Assembly (NCBI RefSeq): GCF_000690905.1
Contig: NZ_JMCL01000007.1
Location: forward strand, 62,001-126,000
Reading direction: 5' to 3'
DNA length: 64,000 nucleotides
Origin: Pseudomonas sp. Ant30-3
Lineage (GTDB): Bacteria > Pseudomonadota > Gammaproteobacteria > Pseudomonadales > Pseudomonadaceae
Positions within the stretch are counted from its first letter, which is position 1, and the number at the start of each line of letters is the position of its first letter. The notes under the pieces are model-generated. The model searched no databases. It was not told the DNA's origin and was given only the letters and a program-made list of their open reading frames with translations. A program made the position numbers and the translations under genes. Of this stretch, positions 45,086 to 53,587 are shown in pieces.

Positions 45086-46098
45086 AATTTATCTGGAAAA
45101 TATGAAAGAGGAGGGTGATTCGCTTTCCATTCTTCCGACATCTGCTTTGCTTGTTCTATTTGTTCGGAAGTCAATTTTGCTGCAATTTCAGGAAGTATGT
45201 CATTTGCATAGTCTTTCATCCCGCCTCCGCCATCGAGTTCGAGTAATGTAAAGATCAGGGCGTATGATTTAATTGGGTCATATTCAAATCCATATTGTGA
45301 AGGCTTCTCGGATAAGTACGAACCATAGCCAAACACTGCGCTTGCATATCCTGCTTCTGCAGCTTTGATATTCCACGACCTGAAACCGTCGTAGTCCTTT
45401 TTATTTGCGAGTATCTCTGCGTAAGCCATCATACCTAATGGATAGCCTTCTTCAGCCGAAGCTTTCATGTAGCGCTCGACGGCTTCAGCTCTTTTGGATG
45501 GGAGTATAAACAATCCTTTTCCACTAAGGTATTCGGTCGCCAAATAGTATTGAGAGAAGGGGTATCCGTGCTCTGCAGATAACTCGAGCCATTTATTCTC
45601 GCCAGTCATATAGAACATCAAATACATGGCCTCCGCGTCCCCATTCTCGGCCCTTTGTTCGGTGGAAGTCGTGGCCAGTTTACGCCATTCGCGTGGTTCT
45701 TTCAGACTTGTTGGACAGTTTTTCATGGTGTTACAAAGATCATTGTCCCGTTGAGAGAGTCTGATCATCGCGTAAACATTACCTTGTAGCGCTGACGCTT
45801 CATAAGCATGTTGAGCTTCAAGTGTGATGAATCTGTTCTTTCTTCGCAGAGATTCGCCCAGATAATACTGAGCATCTGCGTCTCCTGCTTCTGCAGCCAA
45901 ACTCAAATGAGTTATCGCGGAAGAAATTTTGAATTGATTATAAAAGATGATCCCTTTTTGTTTTTCTTCACCAACTTGGGCTTTGGACTGGTTGAAGAGA
46001 ATAATCCCACGGTCTCGGTGCTGCTGTTCTGGCGATAGCTGGGCGGACGCTGCGTTCGCCCATGCTATACACGCCAGAAGGATGGTTAAACTTTTCAT
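45082..46098 (-). CDS. Secreted Sel1-repeat protein, putative T6SS immunity protein
   Basis: An intact protein of 338 residues with a signal peptide (about 1-19, WANAASAQ). It has several Sel1/TPR-like repeats (AEAGDADAQYYLGESLRRK, SALQGNVYAMIRLSQ, ENGDAEAMYLMFYMTG, SAEEGYPLGMMAYAE, AAEAGYASAVFGYGSYL) and a conserved C-terminus HPPLSYFPDKL. Periplasmic Sel1 proteins are known immunity factors for T6SS lipases such as PldB in P. aeruginosa. An extra duplicated segment near residues 30-55 (repeat of IILFNQ/IIFYNQ) is unusual. It lies five bases from its paralogue and is co-directional with vgrG. Confidence 0.87.
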   Translation of the reverse strand: MKSLTILLACIAWANAASAQLSPEQQHRDRGIILFNQSKAQVGEEKQKGIIFYNQFKISSAITHLSLAAEAGDADAQYYLGESLRRKNRFITLEAQHAYEASALQGNVYAMIRLSQRDNDLCNTMKNCPTSLKEPREWRKLATTSTEQRAENGDAEAMYLMFYMTGENKWLELSAEHGYPFSQYYLATEYLSGKGLFILPSKRAEAVERYMKASAEEGYPLGMMAYAEILANKKDYDGFRSWNIKAAEAGYASAVFGYGSYLSEKPSQYGFEYDPIKSYALIFTLLELDGGGGMKDYANDILPEIAAKLTSEQIEQAKQMSEEWKANHPPLSYFPDKL

Positions 46099-46103
46099 CT
46101 ACA

Positions 46104-47090
46104 TTAGCGACTCAGTTTATCTGGAAAAAATGATAGCGGCGGGTGGGTTGCTTTCCATTTCTTTGCAAATTCGCTGGCTTGCGCTAATTGGTCTGGTGTC
46201 ATTTTGGCAGCAATTTCAGGCAGCTTTCCTTCAAGATATGTCTTAGCACTGCCGCCCCCATCCAATTCCTTAAGAAGAGAAACCAGTCCGTATCCCTTTA
46301 CTAAGTCCAATTGAAAACCTACTCTGTCGGGTGTGTGAGATAAGTATGCTCCGTAGGTGCTAACGGCATTCTGATCGCCGGTCTTAGCTGCTTCTTCCAG
46401 CCAATAACGAACGCCTGGTAAGTCGCCTTCTTCGTATAATATTGCGACGTATGCCATCATGGCCTTGGGATAACCACCCTCGGAGGATAGCTTTAGCCAT
46501 TTTGATATAGATTCCGATCGTTTCCAAGGCAGCAAAAACACTCCGCTCCCTTCTTGTTCGCCTATCGCCTTCCAATATTGCGCAATTGGATAACCTGCGT
46601 TTGCGGATTTCTCCAACCAGTCTTCCTCTATTGTAATTTGATACATTATAAACATTGCTTCGCTGTCACCTTGCTCGGCTTTTGGCTTGGCAAGCTTTTG
46701 CGCTTCATTCAACCATTCGATAGGTTGTTTGTTGGATGTAGGGCAATTTTTCATAGTCCTACACGTATCGTTCGAACTTCTACCCAATTGAATCATTGCA
46801 TATAAATTGCCTTGTTCAGCTGATTCCTCATACCATTTAAGGGCTTCGAGAGTCATGTAGTGATGGTTTTTTCGCAATGCTTCGGCTAAGAAATATTGAG
46901 ACTCGCCATCACCGGCCTCAGCCGCAATAGACAAAAGAGGGACTGCCGAAACAGCCTTCATCTGGTTGTAAAGTTCGAGCCCGCGGATTTTTGCCGCTTC
47001 TTGCGTTGGGTTTAACTGCGCGAACGCATGGGCTGCAAAACACATTAATACAAATGCGACTATTTTATGTGTAGCTTTATGTGTGATCAT
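46104..47090 (-). CDS. Secreted Sel1-repeat protein, likely cognate immunity protein
   Basis: A protein of 328 residues from the ATG at 47090, with a signal peptide (about 1-25, AAHAFAQ) and Sel1-like repeats (AEAGDGESQYFLAEALRK, SAEQGNLYAMIQLGRSS, SEGGYPKAMMAYVAILY, AKTGDQNAVSTYGAYL). It ends HPPLSFFPDKLSR. Its start overlaps the 3' end of the putative effector gene by 14 bases, the position expected of the cognate immunity gene. I prefer 47090 over an upstream ATG at 47195 because GGAAA precedes it and the signal peptide follows. Confidence 0.87.
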   Translation of the reverse strand: MITHKATHKIVAFVLMCFAAHAFAQLNPTQEAAKIRGLELYNQMKAVSAVPLLSIAAEAGDGESQYFLAEALRKNHHYMTLEALKWYEESAEQGNLYAMIQLGRSSNDTCRTMKNCPTSNKQPIEWLNEAQKLAKPKAEQGDSEAMFIMYQITIEEDWLEKSANAGYPIAQYWKAIGEQEGSGVFLLPWKRSESISKWLKLSSEGGYPKAMMAYVAILYEEGDLPGVRYWLEEAAKTGDQNAVSTYGAYLSHTPDRVGFQLDLVKGYGLVSLLKELDGGGSAKTYLEGKLPEIAAKMTPDQLAQASEFAKKWKATHPPLSFFPDKLSR

Positions 47091-50000
47091 AAGTTTCCGA
47101 TAAATCCGCTTTGATATATTTAACGGTGCCGCTTGGAATATATGTTGTTCCACGATATTGGCTTCTTTTACAAAATCCATCAATATTGGCGCCAAGGGTT
47201 GTCACGTGTTTTTTGTAAGCGGCGCGTATCGAATCACTTTGATCGTTGAACAAGCTGAGAACACTTTCTGCCATAAAGCTATCAAGTGCTAGTCTGGCTT
47301 CGCAGTATGTCTGTCCGTCATCTTTAGATATCTCGCCAAATTTGTTCATGCTCATGCAGATATCTTCAAATTGTCGTTGGGCTTTATCGATAGATCCTTT
47401 CGACTTTGCATTATTTAATATCCAGCCAAGTATTCTTTCGATCGCTTGCTGCTGTAAAAGGTGAGTGTCGGACTTTCCATACTTAAGCTCTCTATTTGAT
47501 TCACCCGTGGAGCTCGTACGAGTAACGGAAAAATCAACGGGAGGGCTTATTAGTGTGTTTAATAGTGCTCCAAGGGCTCCAGGAATAGCGTTAACGCACC
47601 ACTCCTCGAGCTCTGATTGATTTTCATAATTAATGATCGTATCTGCAATCGGGCCGCCTTTTTCCGAAGCAGTCAAAGACTCATAAATCGACATAATGGT
47701 GTCGATCCCAAGTAAATACACCATCCCAACATCAAACCCACAAACTGCCAAAGCATTCAGGTTCGACATTACGGTAAGTGCTTCGTCATCAACCATGATG
47801 AACGGATTTTGCTTGTTTTTATAAAGCTCACGCCGGAACAGGTTAATCAACTCTGTTACAGCGTCGTAGCCCACTTCAAATTTAAATGCGCCACCGACAC
47901 CGGGGCCAGCGACTAACGATGCCTTCAGTACAAGGATTAATTTGCCGTTATGCAGCGAAATGCTTGCCTCACCTTTTGCGCCTAAACCTGCAGCGACATT
48001 TAGCTCTGCGGTCAGACGAGCGAGACTGAACCACTCGTTGGTCTTCATCGGATCTTTAGATCCCGACGTGGGAGCTCGTTGAAGCATGGCGACTTCCGAA
48101 GGTGGGGCCCAGTTCAACGCGCCGGTCACCATGATCCCTGACTGCAATCCCGCGTATAAATTGAAAGCTGCTTTACCGCCTTGCTGTATTTGGAGATTCG
48201 CAGGGGCTCCTTTGATTTGAGTGCTGGTTGCGGTGTGAGCGAAGTCGCGTTTGTCGCCGGTACGTACCACGGGCTCGGGCGGTGCCAAGTGGAACCCTGC
48301 ATTTCCAACGTCGAGCGCTATCTCGGAAGACAGCAGTAGAGATGCACCCGCGTAGCCCCACGCTTTGGCGCCAAGATACAGCGAAAATCTACCGAGATTC
48401 AGTGTTTGCTGGATGCTGTTGGCATCCAGGTAGTTAAACGTGATTTCTTTGGCTTTGCTGCGGTCAGGCAAATCCACTTTGAAAAGTTCCACTTCACCAC
48501 GTGCGAGATCAACGCCGAATGAAGCTTTCGCAGACGCTTGAAAGCCTTCAGCTACGGTAAAGGCCGGACCTTCGACTTTTGTTGAGCCGTGGATGATTTC
48601 GCTGGACGACGATGTCAGGCAACGTACCAATTGCGCTTGTGGGCTGACATCAAAAATGCGGAAAGTCTTGCGAACGTTGTCTTTGAATAGAACCTGCTGC
48701 AGTCGGGTTCCCCACTCTTTACGGTTGCCGGCGCTATCGAGTGATGTGACTTTGTAATTGCGGGTTTGCAAGTAAGCGTAAAATTTTTCGATGTCGAACC
48801 AGCCCTCTGTTGAAAACCAATCGCTTTCCTGGTCTTTGATCCGGAGGGCACCTTCTTGCTGAAGCCATTGGCCGAACAAGTTCAACTCACTGTCTGCCGC
48901 AGCTTTGCCGCTGCTATCGCCTGGCCGCTTACTCAAGTCCTTGACTTTAGCGCCGACTTTTCTCCAGTCGTTTTTGATTGTCGCTTGGAGTCTCGGGAGC
49001 GAATACATGCTGAGGTAAGTGAGTGGTTTCTTCAGGTCATCAAGCATGCTCATTTCGTGAAGCGGAAAGCCGTCCTTGACTAGCCTGTCCATCGGTTTGG
49101 GCTGAAACTGTTCCGGCTCCCAGAGCAGGTGTCGGCGGACAGGTGCCGTTTCTGTATTTTTCTCCGCTTGCTGCCTCAGCTTTTCCTTTTCAGCTTGTAA
49201 CCGGTCCCATTCGGCTCGTTCCAGCGCAACCAAATTCGCAGGGGCTTTGGCCTGCCGGCCGCTTGCTTCTATCCATCCTTTATATTTCGTGCTCAGACGC
49301 TCGTTGACTTCTTTCTGCTGCTGCTCTAATGCGAGGTACTGCTTGAACAGATCGACGCCTCCTTCCAACGAAGCACCGCTAGTGGGAATCAGGGCAAATT
49401 CGGGGAGAGCGATCCCATATTGAGCAACGTTGGTAATCGAATCCAGATAAGCGACATAAATCGCCTTTCTAGTTAAACGCTGTACTTCCTGATCACGCAC
49501 ATAAGTACACAGGGGAAGATGGTTATTGGTCCCGCAAGTCGCGACCTCGTCCAGCCGCTTTTTGTCTTCCGCCAATAACGGGGCCAATTCTGCGGAGCCC
49601 AAAGTTGCCAGGTCCTTTACTTTGAGTAACGTTTCTCGAGCTTTTAGATAGCGCTGAACGCCTTCGCGTGCGGCGATGGCTTCGGGGGAGTACAGGCTTC
49701 CACTTTCGTAGGCATAACCCTTTTCTTTAGCAGCCGCGATGGCAACGCGCTTCAACTTTTGCCATTCACTATGAACTCCGCGCACTAGAGTGGCGTCCTG
49801 CTGTGCTGCCATCCATTCAGACTTTTTGATGTCATCTTTTTCGGCACGGGTCAGAGCCGCTGACGTCTCTGATGCGATGGGTGCCTTAGCTTTTCTGCGC
49901 TGCTGCGCCTCTTGTAACGTGGCATCCAGGTCACTGATGGTCGGATATTGCGCTTCGATCTCCAGCATTCGAGCTTGCTGTTCGCCAGCGAGAAAATTGC

Positions 50001-50346
50001 CCAGCTTCGGTTCAAGGAAGTATTCCAGTAGACCCGTGCTGTAGAGGCCTTTCTTGCGCTCCTCAGCGGTTTTGCTTGAATTCACTTTTTGATCGAGGTC
50101 ATTCGCTGCTTCTTTTAAGGCTGACGTCGTACGTTCTGGAAGCAGCCAGAACGATTCATTTTCTGTGTCATAGATCGCGCTGCCGTATGTTGTTGAACAC
50201 GGCGTTTTCACTTTGTCGAAGGAGGCGAGTGATTCCTCGGGGGCGCCGGGCTGCTCACCAATATCCCGAGGGGGTGGCGCACAGACTTCTGCGACAGGCG
50301 GGACAACCTTTGTGTTATCTGCTTCAGATTCCATAAATGCTTCCAT
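47077..50346 (-). CDS. Putative T6SS effector of unrecognised family
   Basis: A protein of 1089 residues with no signal peptide, encoded directly after vgrG and the DUF4123 adaptor, the usual effector slot. The N-terminal 40 residues are Pro/Glu-rich. A long charged, coiled-coil-like region (about 75-430) is followed by a C-terminal half with glycine-rich beta-like stretches (LYLGAKAWGYAGASLLLSSE, AGLGAKGEASISLHNGK, SLVAGPGVGGAFKFEVGYD) and moderately hydrophobic helices (about 885-910). I see no PAAR, Rhs, lipase or peptidase motif. The secreted immunity candidates imply a periplasmic or membrane target, possibly pore formation; this is inference. An in-frame ATG at 50334 is an alternative start. 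Confidence 0.8.
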   Translation of the reverse strand: MEAFMESEADNTKVVPPVAEVCAPPPRDIGEQPGAPEESLASFDKVKTPCSTTYGSAIYDTENESFWLLPERTTSALKEAANDLDQKVNSSKTAEERKKGLYSTGLLEYFLEPKLGNFLAGEQQARMLEIEAQYPTISDLDATLQEAQQRRKAKAPIASETSAALTRAEKDDIKKSEWMAAQQDATLVRGVHSEWQKLKRVAIAAAKEKGYAYESGSLYSPEAIAAREGVQRYLKARETLLKVKDLATLGSAELAPLLAEDKKRLDEVATCGTNNHLPLCTYVRDQEVQRLTRKAIYVAYLDSITNVAQYGIALPEFALIPTSGASLEGGVDLFKQYLALEQQQKEVNERLSTKYKGWIEASGRQAKAPANLVALERAEWDRLQAEKEKLRQQAEKNTETAPVRRHLLWEPEQFQPKPMDRLVKDGFPLHEMSMLDDLKKPLTYLSMYSLPRLQATIKNDWRKVGAKVKDLSKRPGDSSGKAAADSELNLFGQWLQQEGALRIKDQESDWFSTEGWFDIEKFYAYLQTRNYKVTSLDSAGNRKEWGTRLQQVLFKDNVRKTFRIFDVSPQAQLVRCLTSSSSEIIHGSTKVEGPAFTVAEGFQASAKASFGVDLARGEVELFKVDLPDRSKAKEITFNYLDANSIQQTLNLGRFSLYLGAKAWGYAGASLLLSSEIALDVGNAGFHLAPPEPVVRTGDKRDFAHTATSTQIKGAPANLQIQQGGKAAFNLYAGLQSGIMVTGALNWAPPSEVAMLQRAPTSGSKDPMKTNEWFSLARLTAELNVAAGLGAKGEASISLHNGKLILVLKASLVAGPGVGGAFKFEVGYDAVTELINLFRRELYKNKQNPFIMVDDEALTVMSNLNALAVCGFDVGMVYLLGIDTIMSIYESLTASEKGGPIADTIINYENQSELEEWCVNAIPGALGALLNTLISPPVDFSVTRTSSTGESNRELKYGKSDTHLLQQQAIERILGWILNNAKSKGSIDKAQRQFEDICMSMNKFGEISKDDGQTYCEARLALDSFMAESVLSLFNDQSDSIRAAYKKHVTTLGANIDGFCKRSQYRGTTYIPSGTVKYIKADLSETYDHT

Positions 50347-50370
50347 TCATTCTTGACGCGGACGGTTTCA

Positions 50371-51237
50371 TCAGGCGGCGCTCATGGCAAGTTGCCGTAG
50401 CTGTTCAACTTTGATGAATGACTCTTCCTTGGATTGCAGGATGGCCATGGCCTGTGGCTGCGCGTTGAATAGCGCGCCGTTGGTTATGCGGGCCAATTTC
50501 AGTAAATGGCGACCTTCATAGACGTTGTAGTTGACTAGCAGGTCCAGGTTTTCCGCGATGCGGGGCAGCTCTTCCGGAGTGGGTTTGCCGAAGGCCTCGT
50601 AATTTTCGTCGACCCAATAAGCCCAGGCCAACCCTTGTTGAACCTTTGGAGCGTGTTCCGGGATGTTGAATGCCGAGAAGTCACCCTGCCATTTGAGTTT
50701 CGAGTGGGGCCAACTCAACCACCCACCACGCTCTTCACCAAAGTGAACCGGCCCAGGCGAGAACACCCCCCGCCAAGGACCAAAAAGTTGCTGCGAAGCC
50801 TCTCCCGCCGTATACACCAACGCAGCCCACAAACTCGGTTTGTGAAAACTCAACAGACTCTGCCCGCCAGACCCGTCGTTCGCGCGCAGTAACCAGCGCG
50901 CGTGCGCCAGTGCCGCGGTCGCGTCTTCTGCTACCAGCGCAATTCCGGAATAGTTCTCCTCACACAACCGCGCAGCTTCGGCTGCCAACTGGCTGCCCCA
51001 CGGTGCCACAAGCCACAACGGGCCATCGGCGGCGAGTTCGGCGAAATCGGTGCCGATGAACAAGCCTTGGGCGTTCATCGGTTCGCCGATGCGGTAGAGG
51101 CGGCTCATGGCTTCGGGTTGGCGAGTGCGGTCGATGATGAAACACAGGGCCTGGCTCGATTGTTCTCTGGGTAGCGAATCGAATTCGTAACGAGGCTCGG
51201 CGAGCAGGGCGTTCAACGCGCTTACATGCATGTGCAA
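50371..51237 (-). CDS. DUF4123 T6SS adaptor (Tap/TEC) protein
   Basis: A protein of 288 residues with the DUF4123 core (about 25-150: ALCFIIDRTRQPE, GPLWLVAP, LLRANDGSGG with LLSFHKPSLW). Such adaptors bind a specific effector and load it on the tip of the VgrG spike; they are not secreted. The gene starts 16 bases inside the end of vgrG and ends 24 bases before the putative effector, so the three form one operon and the adaptor marks the next protein as its cargo. Confidence 0.9.
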   Translation of the reverse strand: MHMHVSALNALLAEPRYEFDSLPREQSSQALCFIIDRTRQPEAMSRLYRIGEPMNAQGLFIGTDFAELAADGPLWLVAPWGSQLAAEAARLCEENYSGIALVAEDATAALAHARWLLRANDGSGGQSLLSFHKPSLWAALVYTAGEASQQLFGPWRGVFSPGPVHFGEERGGWLSWPHSKLKWQGDFSAFNIPEHAPKVQQGLAWAYWVDENYEAFGKPTPEELPRIAENLDLLVNYNVYEGRHLLKLARITNGALFNAQPQAMAILQSKEESFIKVEQLRQLAMSAA

Positions 51238-53270
51238 TCCTTACGGCTGCAGGCGCCGTTGCTTTGTTTGCCGCACAGCGGCGTGATGCCTGACTCGTTG
51301 AGGCGGCTCGGGAGCGGCGCTTTGCCGGCCACGTCGGCGTCTGCTGCCTTCATGGGGCCCGGCAACAATGGCGCGGCGGGTGTGCCCGAGCCCGGTCCAC
51401 CGCCCGAGTTGACCTTGACCTGTGCTCCGCTGATCGTCACACCCCCCGCATCCACCTTCACAAAACTCCCGCCAGCCTTGGCCGTGAGCTCCATGCCAGC
51501 TTCGATCACGACCTTTTCCCCAGCGCTGTAGTGGATCTCCTGCCCAGCCTCGACAAACTGCGCGGTCCCCACCTTCACATGCTGGGTCACCGCCACGGTC
51601 AGATGATCATCCGCCCGCGCTTCCGTTTTGCGATCGAGGTGAGTGATGCGGTGTTCTTCGACTTTGAATTCGCTGTAAACATTGGCCTCGACCGTGTCGT
51701 GCCGCTCGTTACCGATGCGGATTTTCTGGTCGTGCTCGATGTTTTCATCCCAGTCGCGCTGGGCGTGCAGGTAGATCTGCTCGGCACCTTTTTTGTCTTC
51801 GATGCGAAATTCGTTGTAGCCCTGGCCGCCCGGTGAGCTGAGGGTTTTGAAGGTGCTGCGGGTTTTGTTGGCCGGCAGGTCGTAGGGGACGACGTTTTCC
51901 TTGTGGTACAGGCAGCCGGTAATCAGTGGTTGGTCGGGGTCGCCTTCGAGGAAGGTGACGAGCACTTCCATGCCGACGCGTGGGCTGGCGATTCCGCCGT
52001 AGGCGCTGCCGGCCCAACCGGTGGCGACGCGCAGCCAGCAACTGGTCGCGTCGTTGCTTTGGCCATCGCGGTCCCAGTGAAATTGCACTTTGACGCGGCC
52101 GTATTCGTCGCAGTGGATTTCTTCACCCGGCGGGCCGGTGACGATGGCGGTCTGGCTGCCAAGCACTTGCGGCTTCGGGTGTTCGAGGGCAGGGCGGTAG
52201 TGCGCGTCCCACGGGGTGGCGAGAAAGCGGTTGCGATAGCCTTGGTGGAAATCGTCTTTGTTCTGGGTCACGTCGCTGGTGACGTTCGCGCCGAGCACTT
52301 GCGGTTGCTTGCCTTCATGGACCACTTCCAGCAGGAGCCAGAGGTCGTTCCATTCGCTGCGCGGATGTTCGCTCAGGGCCAGAAAGTGGCCGCTGACCAG
52401 CGTCGGGTCGTCGCTTTTGCCTTCCGCCAGTTTGTAGTCGCTGCGATGGCGTTCGAGGGCGCGAGTGGCCAGTTGTTTGCCACGGGCGCGGTCGGTGAAG
52501 CGGCCGGGGTAGTCGTAGTCTTCCAGGTCCGGGGCGAACGTGCTTTTTGCGGCGCCTTCGGGCAGGATGCGCGGCTTTTCGAAGTCGTAGTCGCGACGGC
52601 TGACGCGGGAGGTGCGGGTTTCCAGGCGCAGGTTGAAGCGTTTGATCACCGGTTTCTCGGCGGCCATGCCGGAGTCTTGCTGGTAGGCCACGGCGGCGAG
52701 TTTGCGGAATACGGTTTGGTCGTCACCGAATACCAGAGTGTGGCCGCTGGCACTGTGCTGGAAGTGGAAGTGGATGCCTTCTTCTTCACACAGACGCTGA
52801 ATGAAATGCAGGTCGGACTCATCGTACTGCACGCAGTAGATGCGTTCCGGGTAGATCGCGCCGAGCTGGAAGCTGTAGGCGTCGGCCAGAATGCCGCGCG
52901 CCTCCAGCACCTGGGCGATGATCTTCGGCACGGTCAGATGCTGGAAGATCTGTTGATCATGGTTGTGCCGCAGGTAGGCGAGTTGCGGGACCAGACTGAT
53001 GCTGTAGCGGGTCAGGCTTTTGCCGGAGTCGCCTTGCTCGATGCGATAGACCAGGCCGTGGATCAGGCCTTTGCCGGTGGCGCCGAAGGTCAGGCAGCCG
53101 CGCTTGTGCAGTAACTCTTCGAGTTTCAGATCGGGGCGAGCGCTGACCAGTTCGATGTCAAAACAGAACGGCTGATTGAGGGCTTCGCGACCGACGAAAC
53201 TGAGCACTTGAAGGTCAACGGAAACGCCTTCCAGCGTAAGGGAAATATGGGTTGCGTTCGCGTCCAGCAT
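51222..53270 (-). CDS. vgrG: VgrG type VI secretion spike protein
   Basis: A protein of 682 residues forming the trimeric T6SS needle tip. The gp27-like N-terminus (about 1-350) begins TLEGVSVDLQVLSFVGREAL. The OB-fold/gp5 part has GPPGEEIHCDEYGRVKVQFHW, CWLRVATGWAGSAYGG, PRVGMEVLVTFLEGDPDQP and GCLYH, and the DUF2345-like needle ends near residue 640. A short Cys-containing tail (CGKQSNGACSRKDCTCM) may be the adaptor-binding end. No other T6SS structural gene is nearby, so this is an orphan vgrG served by a main cluster elsewhere. Confidence 0.95.
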   Translation of the reverse strand: MLDANATHISLTLEGVSVDLQVLSFVGREALNQPFCFDIELVSARPDLKLEELLHKRGCLTFGATGKGLIHGLVYRIEQGDSGKSLTRYSISLVPQLAYLRHNHDQQIFQHLTVPKIIAQVLEARGILADAYSFQLGAIYPERIYCVQYDESDLHFIQRLCEEEGIHFHFQHSASGHTLVFGDDQTVFRKLAAVAYQQDSGMAAEKPVIKRFNLRLETRTSRVSRRDYDFEKPRILPEGAAKSTFAPDLEDYDYPGRFTDRARGKQLATRALERHRSDYKLAEGKSDDPTLVSGHFLALSEHPRSEWNDLWLLLEVVHEGKQPQVLGANVTSDVTQNKDDFHQGYRNRFLATPWDAHYRPALEHPKPQVLGSQTAIVTGPPGEEIHCDEYGRVKVQFHWDRDGQSNDATSCWLRVATGWAGSAYGGIASPRVGMEVLVTFLEGDPDQPLITGCLYHKENVVPYDLPANKTRSTFKTLSSPGGQGYNEFRIEDKKGAEQIYLHAQRDWDENIEHDQKIRIGNERHDTVEANVYSEFKVEEHRITHLDRKTEARADDHLTVAVTQHVKVGTAQFVEAGQEIHYSAGEKVVIEAGMELTAKAGGSFVKVDAGGVTISGAQVKVNSGGGPGSGTPAAPLLPGPMKAADADVAGKAPLPSRLNESGITPLCGKQSNGACSRKDCTCM

Positions 53271-53587
53271 GCCTTGAATTCCGTCCTTTGGATAAGCTGG
53301 GGCGGATGGTGCAGCATTAAAGCGACTGGTTCAAGGCGCAAATGGCGTAGGTGAAACGCCCTTGCGGCATAGGGAAATCTCTGATGGCGAGTGTTTTGGC
53401 CAATGGATAGGGAGGTTTTGCTTCATGGGAACTACAATCAACACCGTCATCGAGTCAGCGTCCTTGCCGAAGAAAATGCAGTGCCCGGCACTAAGCCATC
53501 GCGAGCAGGCTCGCTCCCACAGTGGATCGACTCGAACGCTGAACCTGTTCGCCGAAATCCAGAGTAGGAGCGAGGAGGTCATCCGCC
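53271..53587. other. Intergenic region between vgrG and mtlZ
   Basis: A gap of 317 bases upstream of vgrG and downstream of mtlZ. It should hold the promoter of the T6SS operon near its left end and the end of the mtl transcript at its right. A single GAGCAGGCTCGCTCCCAC REP unit lies at about 53499-53521. I see no coding region or clear terminator hairpin. Confidence 0.55.

Noticed and set aside
51903..53114. A long open frame (403 codons) on the plus strand opposite vgrG
   Set aside because: It is antisense to a clear vgrG; high-GC codon use opens the complementary frame. The peptide has no family features.
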